A DNA stretch of 32,495 nucleotides. Source: Pseudomonas gregormendelii. GTDB lineage: Bacteria > Pseudomonadota > Gammaproteobacteria > Pseudomonadales > Pseudomonadaceae. The stretch lies in assembly GCF_017114825.1 (NCBI RefSeq), contig NZ_JADEVO010000049.1, positions 1 through 32,495 of the forward strand, read 5' to 3'. Shown piece after piece: positions 15,636-24,145 of this stretch; position 1 is the first letter of the stretch; each line of letters opens with the position of its first letter. The position numbers were made by a program, and so were the translations under genes. The notes below the pieces were generated by a model. The model did not search any database, was not told the DNA's origin, and saw only the letters and a list, made by a program, of their open reading frames with translations.

Positions 15636-16367
15636 ATGCGTCTGACCCAGATTTTCGCCGCCGCAGCCATTGCGTTGGTCAGCACCTTTGCCGTCGCCGA
15701 TGACGCGGCCGATAAAGCCATTCGTAAAAGCCTGGAGAACCTCCAGCTTGAGGTTCCGGTAGAAAGCATCTCCGCCAGCCCCCTGGCAGGCCTGTACGAA
15801 GTCAGGTTGCAGGGCAGCCGGGTGCTCTATGCCAGCGCCGATGGCCAGTACGTGGTTCAGGGCTACCTGTTCCAGCTCAAGGACGGCAAGCCGGTCAACC
15901 TGACCGAGAAAACCGAGCGCCTGGGCGTTTCCAAGCTGGTCAATGCCATTCCGGTCGCTGAAACCGTGGTCTACCCGGCCATCGGCGAAACCAAGTCGCA
16001 CATCACCGTATTCACCGACACCACCTGCCCGTACTGCCACAAGCTGCACGCCGAAGTGCCTGAGCTGAACAAGCGTGGCATCGAAGTGCGTTATGTCGCG
16101 TTCCCGCGCCAGGGCCTGGGCTCACCGGGCGACGAACAGCTGCAGGCGGTCTGGTGCTCCAAGGACAAGAAAGCGGCCATGGACAAGATGGTCGACGGTA
16201 AGGAAATCAAGGCCGCCAAGTGCGAGAACCCGGTTTCCAAGCAGTTCGCGCTCGGTCAGTCGATCGGCGTGAACGGTACACCGGCTATCGTTTTGGCTGA
16301 TGGCCAGGTCATTCCGGGCTACCAGCCTGCGCCACAAGTCGCCAAACTGGCGCTGGGCGCGAAGTAA
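15636..16367 (+). CDS. dsbC: Thiol:disulfide interchange protein DsbC
   Basis: DsbC is the periplasmic disulfide isomerase that reshuffles wrong disulfides and is kept reduced by DsbD. The start at 15636 gives a 21-residue signal peptide (MRLTQIFAAAAIALVSTFAV), with AGGAG upstream. A longer open frame from 15549 lacks a leader-like start. Residues 22-85 form the dimerisation domain. The thioredoxin domain carries the active-site CPYC (131-134) and the cis-proline loop GTPAI (214-218). A second cysteine pair at 174 and 196 matches the structural disulfide of DsbC. The product is 243 residues. Confidence 0.95.
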   Translation: MRLTQIFAAAAIALVSTFAVADDAADKAIRKSLENLQLEVPVESISASPLAGLYEVRLQGSRVLYASADGQYVVQGYLFQLKDGKPVNLTEKTERLGVSKLVNAIPVAETVVYPAIGETKSHITVFTDTTCPYCHKLHAEVPELNKRGIEVRYVAFPRQGLGSPGDEQLQAVWCSKDKKAAMDKMVDGKEIKAAKCENPVSKQFALGQSIGVNGTPAIVLADGQVIPGYQPAPQVAKLALGAK

Positions 16368-16400
16368 ATTCGCATCGTCACGGTCAGCCTTTGACGATCA

Positions 16401-16486
16401 TGGTCCGGCGGCAGTTGCGTCGGGCCATTAATAGAGAACCGCGAGCATGCGGTTGTTTTCACGGCCGACCTTGCGTCGGCCGTTTT
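16401..16486 (+). promoter_or_regulatory. Three stacked hairpins in the dsbC-hom gap
   Basis: Three stems follow one another: 16401-16409 with 16419-16427 (9 bp with two G-T pairs), 16437-16442 with 16449-16454 (AACCGC/GCGGTT, then GTTTT), and 16461-16469 with 16475-16483 (ACGGCCGAC/GTCGGCCGT, then TTT). The last ends 3 bp before the GGGGAG ribosome site of hom. They may be dsbC terminators, hom attenuators or both. Confidence 0.55.
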
Positions 16487-16500
16487 ATGGGGAGTTCACA

Positions 16501-17805
16501 GTGAAACCGGTCAAAGTAGGCATCTGTGGGTTAGGAACCGTCGGTGGCGGTACCTTCAACGTACTTCAGCGCAACGCCGAGGAAATTGCTCGTCGTGCCG
16601 GGCGTGGGATCGAAGTGGCACAAATTGCCATGCGCACGCCAAAGCCTCAGTTCCAAACGACCGGTATTGCGATTACCAACGATGTCTTCGAAGTGGCCAC
16701 GAACCCTGAGATCGACATCGTCATAGAGCTGATGGGCGGCTACACCGTTGCCCGCGAGCTGGTACTCAAGGCCATCGAGAATGGCAAGCATGTGGTCACC
16801 GCGAACAAGGCACTGATTGCCGTTCACGGTAACGAAATCTTCGCCAAGGCACGCGAGAAAGGCGTGATCGTGGCGTTCGAAGCAGCAGTGGCCGGTGGCA
16901 TCCCGGTGATCAAGGCGATCCGTGAAGGCCTGTCGGCCAACCGCATCAATTGGGTCGCCGGTATCATCAATGGCACTGGCAACTTCATTCTCACGGAAAT
17001 GCGCGAGAAGGGTCGCACCTTCGAAGACGTGCTCGCCGAGGCGCAGGCGCTGGGTTACGCCGAAGCCGATCCGACCTTCGACGTCGAAGGCATCGATGCA
17101 GCCCACAAGCTGACGATCCTGGCCTCCATCGCGTTTGGCATTCCGCTGCAATTCGACAAGGCCTACACCGAAGGCATCACCAAGCTGACCACCGCTGACG
17201 TGAACTACGCCGAAGCGCTGGGCTATCGCATCAAGCACCTGGGTGTCGCCCGTAGCACTGCAGCGGGTATCGAGCTGCGCGTGCACCCGACGCTGATTCC
17301 GGCCGATCGCCTGATCGCCAACGTCAATGGTGTGATGAACGCTGTGATGGTCAACGGTGATGCTGCCGGTTCGACCCTGTTCTATGGCGCTGGTGCTGGC
17401 ATGGAGCCGACTGCCTCGTCGGTGATCGCCGACCTGGTGGACGTGGTGCGCGCCATGACCTCCGACCCGGAGAATCGTGTGCCGCACCTGGCCTTCCAGC
17501 CGGACTCGCTGTCGGCCCACCCGATCCTGCCGATCGAAGCTTGCGAAAGTGCCTACTACCTGCGGATTCAAGCCAAGGACCACCCGGGCGTACTGGCCCA
17601 GGTGGCGAGCATCCTGTCGGAGCGCGGCATCAACATCGAATCGATCATGCAGAAAGAAGTCGAAGAGCATGACGGCCTGGTGCCGATGATCCTGCTGACT
17701 CACCGTGTGCTGGAACAGCACATGAATGATGCTATCGCTGCCCTGGAAGCCTTGGCGGGCGTGGTCAGTCCGGTTGTACGGATCCGCGTCGAGCACCTGA
17801 ACTAA
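16501..17805 (+). CDS. hom: Homoserine dehydrogenase
   Basis: Hom reduces aspartate semialdehyde to homoserine, the branch point to threonine and methionine. The GTG at 16501 (MKPVKVGICGLGTVGGG) has GGGGAG upstream and gives 434 residues, the usual size for the monofunctional enzyme; an ATG at 16447 in the same frame lies before the hairpin and is unlikely. The NAD(P) fold has GxGxxG at 10-15, the substrate region has NGTGNF (157-162), and a C-terminal ACT domain (about 352-430, DHPGVLAQVASILSERGINI) is the probable threonine sensor. thrC follows 66 bp later. Confidence 0.97.
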   Translation: MKPVKVGICGLGTVGGGTFNVLQRNAEEIARRAGRGIEVAQIAMRTPKPQFQTTGIAITNDVFEVATNPEIDIVIELMGGYTVARELVLKAIENGKHVVTANKALIAVHGNEIFAKAREKGVIVAFEAAVAGGIPVIKAIREGLSANRINWVAGIINGTGNFILTEMREKGRTFEDVLAEAQALGYAEADPTFDVEGIDAAHKLTILASIAFGIPLQFDKAYTEGITKLTTADVNYAEALGYRIKHLGVARSTAAGIELRVHPTLIPADRLIANVNGVMNAVMVNGDAAGSTLFYGAGAGMEPTASSVIADLVDVVRAMTSDPENRVPHLAFQPDSLSAHPILPIEACESAYYLRIQAKDHPGVLAQVASILSERGINIESIMQKEVEEHDGLVPMILLTHRVLEQHMNDAIAALEALAGVVSPVVRIRVEHLN

Positions 17806-17871
17806 GCCGTTATCGTTCACCGGGCTCGCGTGCGGGCCCGGGTTTGCGAACACTGTCTATTGGAGCCAGTC

Positions 17872-19281
17872 ATGCGTTATATCAGTACCCGCGGCCAGGC
17901 ACCGGCCCTGAATTTCGAAGATGTCCTGCTGGCCGGTCTCGCCACCGACGGCGGTCTGTACGTCCCGGAAAACCTGCCACGTTTCACCCAGGAAGAAATC
18001 GCTTCCTGGGCCGGCCTGCCGTATCACGAACTGGCTTTCCGGGTGATGCGCCCGTTCGTGACCGGCAGCATTCCCGATGCGGATTTCAAGAAGATCCTGG
18101 AAGAAACCTACGGCGTGTTTTCGCACAGCGCCGTGGCGCCACTGCGTCAGTTGAACGGCAACGAGTGGGTTCTGGAACTGTTCCACGGCCCGACCCTGGC
18201 GTTCAAGGACTTCGCCCTGCAGCTGCTCGGGCGTCTGCTCGACTACGTGCTGGAAAAACGCGGTGAGCGCGTGGTCATCGTCGGTGCAACTTCCGGCGAC
18301 ACCGGCTCGGCCGCCATCGAAGGCTGCAAGCACTGCGAAAACGTCGACATCTTCATCCTGCACCCGCACAACCGCGTGTCCGAAGTACAGCGTCGGCAGA
18401 TGACCACCATCTTCGGCGAGAACATCCACAACATCGCCATTGAAGGCAACTTCGACGACTGCCAGGAAATGGTCAAGGCCAGCTTCGCTGACCAGAGCTT
18501 CCTCAAAGGCACTCGCCTGGTGGCCGTGAACTCGATCAACTGGGCGCGGATCATGGCCCAGATCGTTTACTACTTCCACGCGTCCCTGCAGTTGGGCGGG
18601 CCGGCCCGTTCGGTATCGTTCTCGGTGCCTACCGGTAACTTCGGCGACATCTTCGCCGGCTACCTGGCGCGCAACATGGGCCTGCCGATCAACCAGTTGA
18701 TCGTCGCCACCAACCGCAACGACATCCTCCACCGCTTCATGAGCGGCAACCAGTACGTCAAGGAAACCCTGCACGCCACGCTGTCGCCGTCGATGGACAT
18801 CATGGTGTCGTCGAACTTCGAACGCCTGCTGTTCGACTTGCACGGTCGTAACGGTGCGGCGATTGCCGGGCTGATGGACAGCTTCAAGCAAGGTGGCGGT
18901 TTCAGCGTCGAAGAAGAACGCTGGAGCGAAGCGCGCAAGCTGTTCGACTCCCTGGCCGTAGACGACGCACAAACGTGCGAAACGATTGCCGAAGTCTACG
19001 AACAGACTGGCGAGTTGCTCGACCCGCACACCGCGATCGGCGTCAAGGCCGCCCGCGAGTGCCGTCGCAGCCTGGACATCCCGATGGTGATCCTGGGCAC
19101 TGCGCACCCGGTCAAGTTCCCGGATGCGGTGCTGAAGGCCGGCGTCGGCAAGGCCCTGGAACTGCCGGTGCACCTGACCGACCTGTTCGAGCGCGATGAG
19201 CGCTGCACCGTGCTGCCCAATGACCTGAAAGCCGTCCAGGCGTTCGTCAGCCAGCATGGCAATCGCGGTAAACCGCTGTAA
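17872..19281 (+). CDS. thrC: Threonine synthase
   Basis: ThrC converts O-phosphohomoserine to threonine using PLP. The start at 17872 (MRYISTRGQAPALNFEDVLL) has GGAG upstream and gives 469 residues, typical of the long gamma-proteobacterial and fungal-type enzyme. The PLP lysine is Lys112 in LAFKDFALQ. The phosphate-binding loop is GATSGDTGSAAIEG (about 141-154), and VPTGNFGDIFAGY marks the second PLP region. It forms an operon with hom; no homoserine kinase gene is adjacent, so the pathway's middle enzyme must lie elsewhere. Confidence 0.97.
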   Translation: MRYISTRGQAPALNFEDVLLAGLATDGGLYVPENLPRFTQEEIASWAGLPYHELAFRVMRPFVTGSIPDADFKKILEETYGVFSHSAVAPLRQLNGNEWVLELFHGPTLAFKDFALQLLGRLLDYVLEKRGERVVIVGATSGDTGSAAIEGCKHCENVDIFILHPHNRVSEVQRRQMTTIFGENIHNIAIEGNFDDCQEMVKASFADQSFLKGTRLVAVNSINWARIMAQIVYYFHASLQLGGPARSVSFSVPTGNFGDIFAGYLARNMGLPINQLIVATNRNDILHRFMSGNQYVKETLHATLSPSMDIMVSSNFERLLFDLHGRNGAAIAGLMDSFKQGGGFSVEEERWSEARKLFDSLAVDDAQTCETIAEVYEQTGELLDPHTAIGVKAARECRRSLDIPMVILGTAHPVKFPDAVLKAGVGKALELPVHLTDLFERDERCTVLPNDLKAVQAFVSQHGNRGKPL

Positions 19282-19300
19282 GGGTCAAAGCCTCGAACTG

Positions 19301-19326
19301 AAAAGCCCGTCTTCTGACGGGCTTTT
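19301..19326 (+). terminator. hom-thrC terminator
   Basis: AAAAGCCCGTC (19301-19311) pairs with GACGGGCTTTT (19316-19326), followed by further Ts, 19 bp after the thrC stop. It is a strong intrinsic terminator. Confidence 0.93.
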
Positions 19327-19490
19327 TTGTTCATGCACTGCGCCGCTGTTTTTTTCCTGTCATCTTCGTCATGCATGCTTCAACTAGCAGAGGCGTCGAC
19401 GTCCCTGCGGATACCATTCAGAACTTTCTTCTGAGGCCGATGGTCATTTACAGTAGACCTGCCCCAGGCACTTTGTTTTCGGACTAATGA

Positions 19491-19790
19491 GTGGTGATCG
19501 ATTTGGAAAGTATCAGTCTATTGCTCGCAGAGGCGCTGAGCCCGTATCAAGTCACGCTGACCCCATCGGGTCTGCACGGTGAATGCCTGGTGACTCTGAA
19601 GAGTTCAACCGGCGCGATCGTGGTCGAACGGGCTTTCAACCAGGCTCAGTTGAGCGACAAGCGCTTGCTCACGGACGTGGTCGACGGTTTGCGCCGCGAC
19701 TTGATGATTGCCGAAGGTCGTCTGGAACCTTGTGTTATCGCGGCGTTGCGCAACGCTGCACAGGACAAGCTGCTCGCCAGTCGAAATTGA
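19491..19790 (+). CDS. DUF3509 family protein
   Basis: The 99-residue (or slightly shorter) protein has the DUF3509 pattern: SISLLLAEALSPYQVTLT, then LVTLKSSTGAIVVERAFN and LLTDVVDGLRRDLMIAEG. These small proteins are abundant as paralogues in Pseudomonas and have no known function. Two adjacent GTG codons (19491 and 19494) are the possible starts, with ATGAG nearby as a poor ribosome site; a nearby ATG at 19487 is out of frame. It has no same-strand partner, and its mRNA runs into the structured segment that follows. Confidence 0.8.
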   Translation: MVIDLESISLLLAEALSPYQVTLTPSGLHGECLVTLKSSTGAIVVERAFNQAQLSDKRLLTDVVDGLRRDLMIAEGRLEPCVIAALRNAAQDKLLASRN

Positions 19791-19801
19791 ATTGCATCTT
19801 G

Positions 19802-19949
19802 CGGGAACCTAATCCCGGGATCGCCAGTCAGAGTATGTAACAGCAGGAACAAGCATTGTGCTCCGGTGCTTGCGGCTTGCTGTTACTGGTCTTTATGTAG
19901 GCCACGTTTAACCCCGAGTCGTCTCCCCACTTCTCGGGGTTTCTTTTTG
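19802..19949 (+). ncRNA. Candidate structured small RNA or 3'UTR ending in a terminator
   Basis: Three consecutive hairpins lie downstream of the DUF3509 gene. They are CGGGA/TCCCG (19802-19806 with 19813-19817), a long stepped hairpin pairing GTAACAGCA (19837-19845) with TGCTGTTAC (19878-19886) and inside it CAAGCA (19850-19855) with TGCTTG (19867-19872), and finally the terminator stem at 19910-19941. No ORF with a ribosome site fits here. A separate small RNA or a stabilised mRNA end are both possible, and no promoter was identified. Confidence 0.4.
19910..19948 (+). terminator. Bidirectional intrinsic terminator
   Basis: AACCCCGAG (19910-19918) pairs with CTCGGGGTT (19933-19941), followed by TCTTTTT. 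The A/T-rich feet would also serve minus-strand transcripts coming from the CaiB-like gene. Confidence 0.88.
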
Positions 19950-19960
19950 CCTGCGATTTG

Positions 19961-20162
19961 TCACGGCAGCGCCGGGTGCTGGAAAAATGCTCGAGTGTCC
20001 TTCAGGCTGCCGGTGGCCACATTGCCATGGTGGAAGTCGCGCAGCACCTAGATCAGCGTGTCCCTGGCCTGCGCGAGGTTGGGCGAGACCAGCCCGGCCA
20101 GTAACGCAGGAGCCGCCAGGGCCAGGCGGTTGTGCGGGGCGGGTGGCAACAGGCGTTTGAGG
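19961..20162 (-). pseudogene. Short degenerate coding relic after the CaiB-like gene
   Basis: On the minus strand, just past the CaiB-like stop, one frame reads LKRLLPPAPHNRLALAAPAL and continues to a TAG at 20048-20050, then VLRDFHHGNVATGSLKDTR onward to a TGA at 19961. Both halves have protein-like composition and share one frame, so this looks like the 3' tail of a gene with an in-frame stop whose 5' part is lost. I do not recognise the family. It could also be chance open frame in GC-rich DNA. Confidence 0.35.
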
Positions 20163-21362
20163 TTAAATGGCTCCGTCTTCACGCAGTTTGGTGATCTGGG
20201 CCTGGTCGTAGCCAAGGTCGTTGAGTACCTGCGAGTTGTGTTCGCCCAGTTGGGGGCCGACCCATTCTGCGGATCCCGGGGTCTCGGAGAGTTTTGGGAC
20301 GATCCCGGGCATCTTGAAGTCTTTGCCATCTGGCAGTTTGGCCTGGAGGAACATCTCCCGGGCCAGGTATTGCGGGTCCGCGAACATGTCTTCGGCACTG
20401 AAGATTCGGCTGGCCGGTACTTCGGCCTGATTCAGTTGCTCGATGATGGCGTCCAGGGGCAGTGAGTTGGCCCAGCGGTCGATGACCCCGTAGAGCTCGT
20501 CGCGCCGGGTATCGCGCCCGTCGTTGCTGGCCAGGATTGGGTCATTGGCCAGGTCCTCGCGGCCGATGATCAGCATGAAGCGCTTGAAGATCGCATCGCC
20601 GTTGGCGCCGATCTGCACGTGCTTGCCGTCGGCGCTGGTGTGGATCGAGGAGGGCGTGATGCCCGGCATGATGTTGCCGGTACGTTCGCGGATGAAGCCG
20701 AACACGTCGAACTCCGGCACCATGCTTTCCATCATGGCGAAGATCGCTTCATACAATGCCACGTCCACTACCTGGCCCTGGCCACCGTTGACCTCACGAT
20801 GACGCAACGCCATCAGCGCGCCGATCACGCCCCAGAGGGCGGCGATCGAGTCACCAATGGAAATGCCGGTGCGCACGGGGGGGCGATCCTCGAAGCCGGT
20901 GATGTAACGCAGACCGCCCATGGACTCGCCAACCGCACCAAACCCTGGCTGATCTTTCATTGGCCCTGTCTGCCCGAATCCCGACAGCCGCACCATCACC
21001 AGCTTGGGGTTCAAGGCGTGCAGGACATCCCAGCCCAGGCCAAGCTTTTCCAGGACGCCGGGGCGGAAGTTCTCGATGAGGATGTCTGCTTCGCCGAGCA
21101 GTTTTTTCAGGACGGCCAGGCCCTCGGGGTGCTTGAGGTTCAGCGTCAGGGACTTTTTATTGCGCGCCTGGACGAACCACCACAGCGAGGTGCCTTCATA
21201 GATTTTGCGCCATTTGCGCAAGGGATCACCGCCATCGGGCGATTCGACCTTGATCACCTCAGCGCCGAACTCGCCGCAAATCCGCGACGCAAAGGGCCCG
21301 GCGATCAGGGTACCCAATTCGATGACTTTCAGACCTGAGAGCGGTTTGGCGGTGAACGGCAT
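20163..21362 (-). CDS. CaiB/BaiF (class III) CoA-transferase
   Basis: The 399-residue protein starts GLKVIELGTLIAGPFASRIC, the CaiB/BaiF N-terminal signature, and continues with EFGAEVIKVESPDGGDPLR. The catalytic aspartate that carries the acyl link is probably Asp171 (ISIGDSIAALWG). SGFGQTGPMKDQPGFGAVGE is the conserved glycine-rich stretch. Such enzymes move CoA between carboxylic acids such as formate/oxalate, carnitine or succinate/organic acid. The substrate is not predictable, and no linked acyl-CoA dehydrogenase or hydratase is present. AGGATCC precedes the ATG. It is monocistronic, with a terminator some 200 bp beyond. Confidence 0.92.
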   Translation of the reverse strand: MPFTAKPLSGLKVIELGTLIAGPFASRICGEFGAEVIKVESPDGGDPLRKWRKIYEGTSLWWFVQARNKKSLTLNLKHPEGLAVLKKLLGEADILIENFRPGVLEKLGLGWDVLHALNPKLVMVRLSGFGQTGPMKDQPGFGAVGESMGGLRYITGFEDRPPVRTGISIGDSIAALWGVIGALMALRHREVNGGQGQVVDVALYEAIFAMMESMVPEFDVFGFIRERTGNIMPGITPSSIHTSADGKHVQIGANGDAIFKRFMLIIGREDLANDPILASNDGRDTRRDELYGVIDRWANSLPLDAIIEQLNQAEVPASRIFSAEDMFADPQYLAREMFLQAKLPDGKDFKMPGIVPKLSETPGSAEWVGPQLGEHNSQVLNDLGYDQAQITKLREDGAI

Positions 21363-21507
21363 GCTGGATCCTGTAGGACAAAGGCTGGCTGGTAGAGCGT
21401 TTTAGCATAGCCCGGCGTCAGTCGCCCAAGGTTCATCGCTACAATTCGTTGATTGGTGGTCGCATCGGTTAGACTTGCCGCCTTTCCTCGTATCAAGAAG
21501 CCCGTTC

Positions 21508-22050
21508 ATGGCCCAGCCGTCCACGACCTACAAGTTTGAACTGAACCTTACCGACCTCGACCGCAGCGTTTACGAGAGCGTGAAGCAGACCATCGCCCGT
21601 CACCCTTCGGAAACTGAAGAGCGCATGACTGTGCGACTGCTTGCCTACGCCTTCTGGTACAACGAGCAGCTGTCTTTCGGTCGCGGTCTGTCGGACGTAG
21701 ATGAGCCTGCCCTGTGGGAAAAGAGCCTGGACGATCGCGTTCTGCACTGGATCGAAGTCGGCCAGCCAGACGCCGATCGCCTGACCTGGTGCTCGCGTCG
21801 CACCGAGCGCACCAGCCTGCTGGCCTACGGCAGCCTGCGGGTCTGGGAAACCAAGGTGATCCCGGCGATCAAGAACCTGAAAAACGTGCACATCGCTGCT
21901 GTTCCGCAGGAAGTTCTCGAGACCCTGGCCAAGGACATGCCCCGCGTCATCAAGTGGGACGTGATGATCAGCGAAGGGACAATTTTTGTGACCGACGACC
22001 GTGGTCAGCACGAAGTCCAGCTGCAGTGGCTGAGCGGCGAACGCGGCTGA
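21508..22050 (+). CDS. yaeQ: YaeQ family protein
   Basis: The 180-residue protein beginning MAQPSTTYKFELNLTDLDR matches YaeQ in length and pattern (ETEERMTVRLLAYAFWYNE, then LWEKSLDDRVLHWIEVGQPD). YaeQ has a PD-(D/E)XK nuclease-like fold: Asp and Glu in GQPDADRLTW and the later TSLLAYG segment are likely parts of that site. Its function is unresolved; early reports linked it to suppression of RfaH loss. I used the ATG at 21508 rather than an upstream in-frame start at 21475. recJ follows 66 bp later on the same strand, a linkage I recall from other pseudomonads. Confidence 0.93.
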   Translation: MAQPSTTYKFELNLTDLDRSVYESVKQTIARHPSETEERMTVRLLAYAFWYNEQLSFGRGLSDVDEPALWEKSLDDRVLHWIEVGQPDADRLTWCSRRTERTSLLAYGSLRVWETKVIPAIKNLKNVHIAAVPQEVLETLAKDMPRVIKWDVMISEGTIFVTDDRGQHEVQLQWLSGERG

Positions 22051-22116
22051 TTGGCCTGGGCCTGTCGCGATAATCGGTTTTTTTCCTAAGTATTCAAGAG
22101 AAGCACCCGTCACCCC

Positions 22117-23826
22117 ATGCGCATCGAACCTCGCCAGCTGCCCGACATCCTGCCTTTTCTCGGTGATATCCCGCCCCTGTTGACCCGCTTGTACGCGGCA
22201 CGGGGCGTGCAGTCCGAGGCCGAACTGGACAAGAGCCTGGCGCGGCTGATCCCGTTCCAGCAACTCAAGGGCATCGACGCAGCGGTGGAGTTGCTGGTGA
22301 CTGCCCTGGAGCAGCGCCAGCGCATCCTGATCGTTGGCGACTTCGATGCCGATGGCGCGACCGCCAGCACTGTAGGCGTGCTGGGGCTGCGCCTGCTGGG
22401 CGCCGCCCACGTCGACTATCTGGTGCCCAACCGTTTTGAGTACGGCTACGGCCTGACGCCGGAAATCGTCGAAGTGGCGTTGACCCGGACCCCGCAGTTG
22501 CTGATCACCGTGGACAACGGCATCTCCAGCGTTGAAGGCGTCGCGGCGGCGAAAAAGGCCGGGCTGCAGGTGCTGGTCACCGATCACCACTTGCCCGGCG
22601 ATGAGTTGCCGCTGGCCGATGCCATCGTCAATCCGAATCAGCCAGGTTGCACTTTCCCGAGCAAGGCGCTGGCGGGTGTCGGGGTGATTTTCTACGTGCT
22701 GATGGCCCTGCGGGCGCGGTTGCGCGACCTCGGCTGGTATGCGACCAAACCGCAGCCGAACATCGGTGAATTGCTGGACCTGGTGGCGCTGGGCAGCGTC
22801 GCCGACGTGGTGCCCCTGGATGCCAATAACCGGATCCTGGTGCATCAGGGCCTTGAGCGGATTCGCGCCGGGCGCGCGCGGCCAGGGGTCAAGGCGATTC
22901 TCGAAGTGGCCAAGCGCGACCACGCCCGCATCACCTCCACCGACCTCGGTTTCATCGTCGGCCCGCGCTTGAACGCGGCAGGGCGCCTGGATGACATGAG
23001 CCTGGGCATTGAATGCCTGCTGACCGACAGCCAGGCCCTGGCCCGGGAAATGGCCGTGCAGCTCGACGGCATGAACCAGGACCGTAAATCCATCGAGCAG
23101 GGCATGCAGCGCGAGGCGCTGGCCCAGCTCAAGGATCTGCCGGTGGAGTCCATGCCGTTCGGTTTGTGCCTGTTCGATCCCGAGTGGCACCAAGGCGTGA
23201 TCGGCATCCTCGCGTCGCGGATGAAAGAGCGTTACTTCCGTCCGACCATCGCTTTTGCCGATGCCGGTGATGGCCTGCTCAAGGGTTCGGGGCGCTCGGT
23301 GCAGGGGTTTCACATCCGTGACGCCTTGAGCGTGGTGGCGGCGCAGCATCCGACACTGATCAGCAAGTATGGTGGCCATGCCATGGCGGCGGGTCTGACC
23401 CTGCCCGAGGAAAATTTCCCGTTGTTCGCCGAAGCGTTTGACGCTGAAGTGCGTCGACAACTGCGCGAAGAGGACCTGACTGGCCGCCTGCTGTCGGACG
23501 GCACCCTGGCGGTCGAGGAGTTTCACCTGGAACTGGCCCGGGCCCTGCGTCATGCCGGCCCATGGGGTCAGCATTTCCCCGAGCCGCTGTTTCACGGGGT
23601 GTTCCAGCTGGTGGAGCAGCGTGTGGTCGGTGAACGTCACCTCAAGGTGGTGCTCAGGAGCGAGTGCGGCTCGGTGAAACTCGATGGCATCGCCTTCGGG
23701 ATCGATCGCGACATCTGGCCCAATCCGACCATCAAGTGGGTGGAGCTGGCGTACAAGCTCGACCTCAACGAATTCCGTGGCAATGAAACCGTGCAGTTGA
23801 TGATTGCCCACATCGAACCGCGTTGA
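22117..23826 (+). CDS. recJ: Single-stranded-DNA-specific exonuclease RecJ
   Basis: RecJ degrades single-stranded DNA 5' to 3' in RecFOR recombination, mismatch repair and base-excision repair. The 569-residue protein has the DHH-domain motifs: DFDADG (75-80), VDNG (132-135) and DHHLPG (156-161), which bind two Mn/Mg ions. The DHHA1 motif GGHAMAAG lies near 419-426, followed by a C-terminal OB fold. All core metal residues are intact. It is downstream of yaeQ and is followed by a REP pair. Confidence 0.97.
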   Translation: MRIEPRQLPDILPFLGDIPPLLTRLYAARGVQSEAELDKSLARLIPFQQLKGIDAAVELLVTALEQRQRILIVGDFDADGATASTVGVLGLRLLGAAHVDYLVPNRFEYGYGLTPEIVEVALTRTPQLLITVDNGISSVEGVAAAKKAGLQVLVTDHHLPGDELPLADAIVNPNQPGCTFPSKALAGVGVIFYVLMALRARLRDLGWYATKPQPNIGELLDLVALGSVADVVPLDANNRILVHQGLERIRAGRARPGVKAILEVAKRDHARITSTDLGFIVGPRLNAAGRLDDMSLGIECLLTDSQALAREMAVQLDGMNQDRKSIEQGMQREALAQLKDLPVESMPFGLCLFDPEWHQGVIGILASRMKERYFRPTIAFADAGDGLLKGSGRSVQGFHIRDALSVVAAQHPTLISKYGGHAMAAGLTLPEENFPLFAEAFDAEVRRQLREEDLTGRLLSDGTLAVEEFHLELARALRHAGPWGQHFPEPLFHGVFQLVEQRVVGERHLKVVLRSECGSVKLDGIAFGIDRDIWPNPTIKWVELAYKLDLNEFRGNETVQLMIAHIEPR

Positions 23827-23831
23827 GCCCA

Positions 23832-23946
23832 TCGCGAGCAGGCTCGCTCCCACAGGATTTGTGTCCATCAAGTGACCAGTATGGGCAGGCTGGAACCGGG
23901 GTTTGTGAGCTCCACATGTCCAGTGTGTGAGCGAGCCTGCTCGCGA
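23832..23946. repeat. REP pair after recJ
   Basis: Opposed REP copies lie at 23832-23854 (TCGCGAGCAGGCTCGCTCCC type) and 23924-23946 (its near reverse complement), separated by 69 bp. They occupy the first part of the 319-bp gap before the next gene. The remaining 200 bp (23947-24145) shows no ORF and no clear promoter to my eye. Confidence 0.88.
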
Positions 23947-24145
23947 TTCGATCTTTCTGACACCCATTACATCTGAACCCTCCCCGATCCCCCGTTGTCG
24001 ACTAGGCTCTAAGCACTGCTTGATTTTCCTTGTGACGTCTTGTCGAATTTTTTGCCCGCGGGGGCGGGTGCTGCATCTCTTTACTGTCACTCGTCGACTT
24101 TCAAACAGAACCCTGGAGCCTGCCCACTGATTTGAGAGGTGCCCC

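Noticed and set aside
16531..17853. 440-residue minus-strand open frame opposite hom
   Set aside because: Antisense shadow of hom; no recognisable motifs and His/Asp/Gly-rich composition.
17857..19257. 466-residue minus-strand open frame opposite thrC
   Set aside because: Antisense shadow of thrC with no domain pattern.
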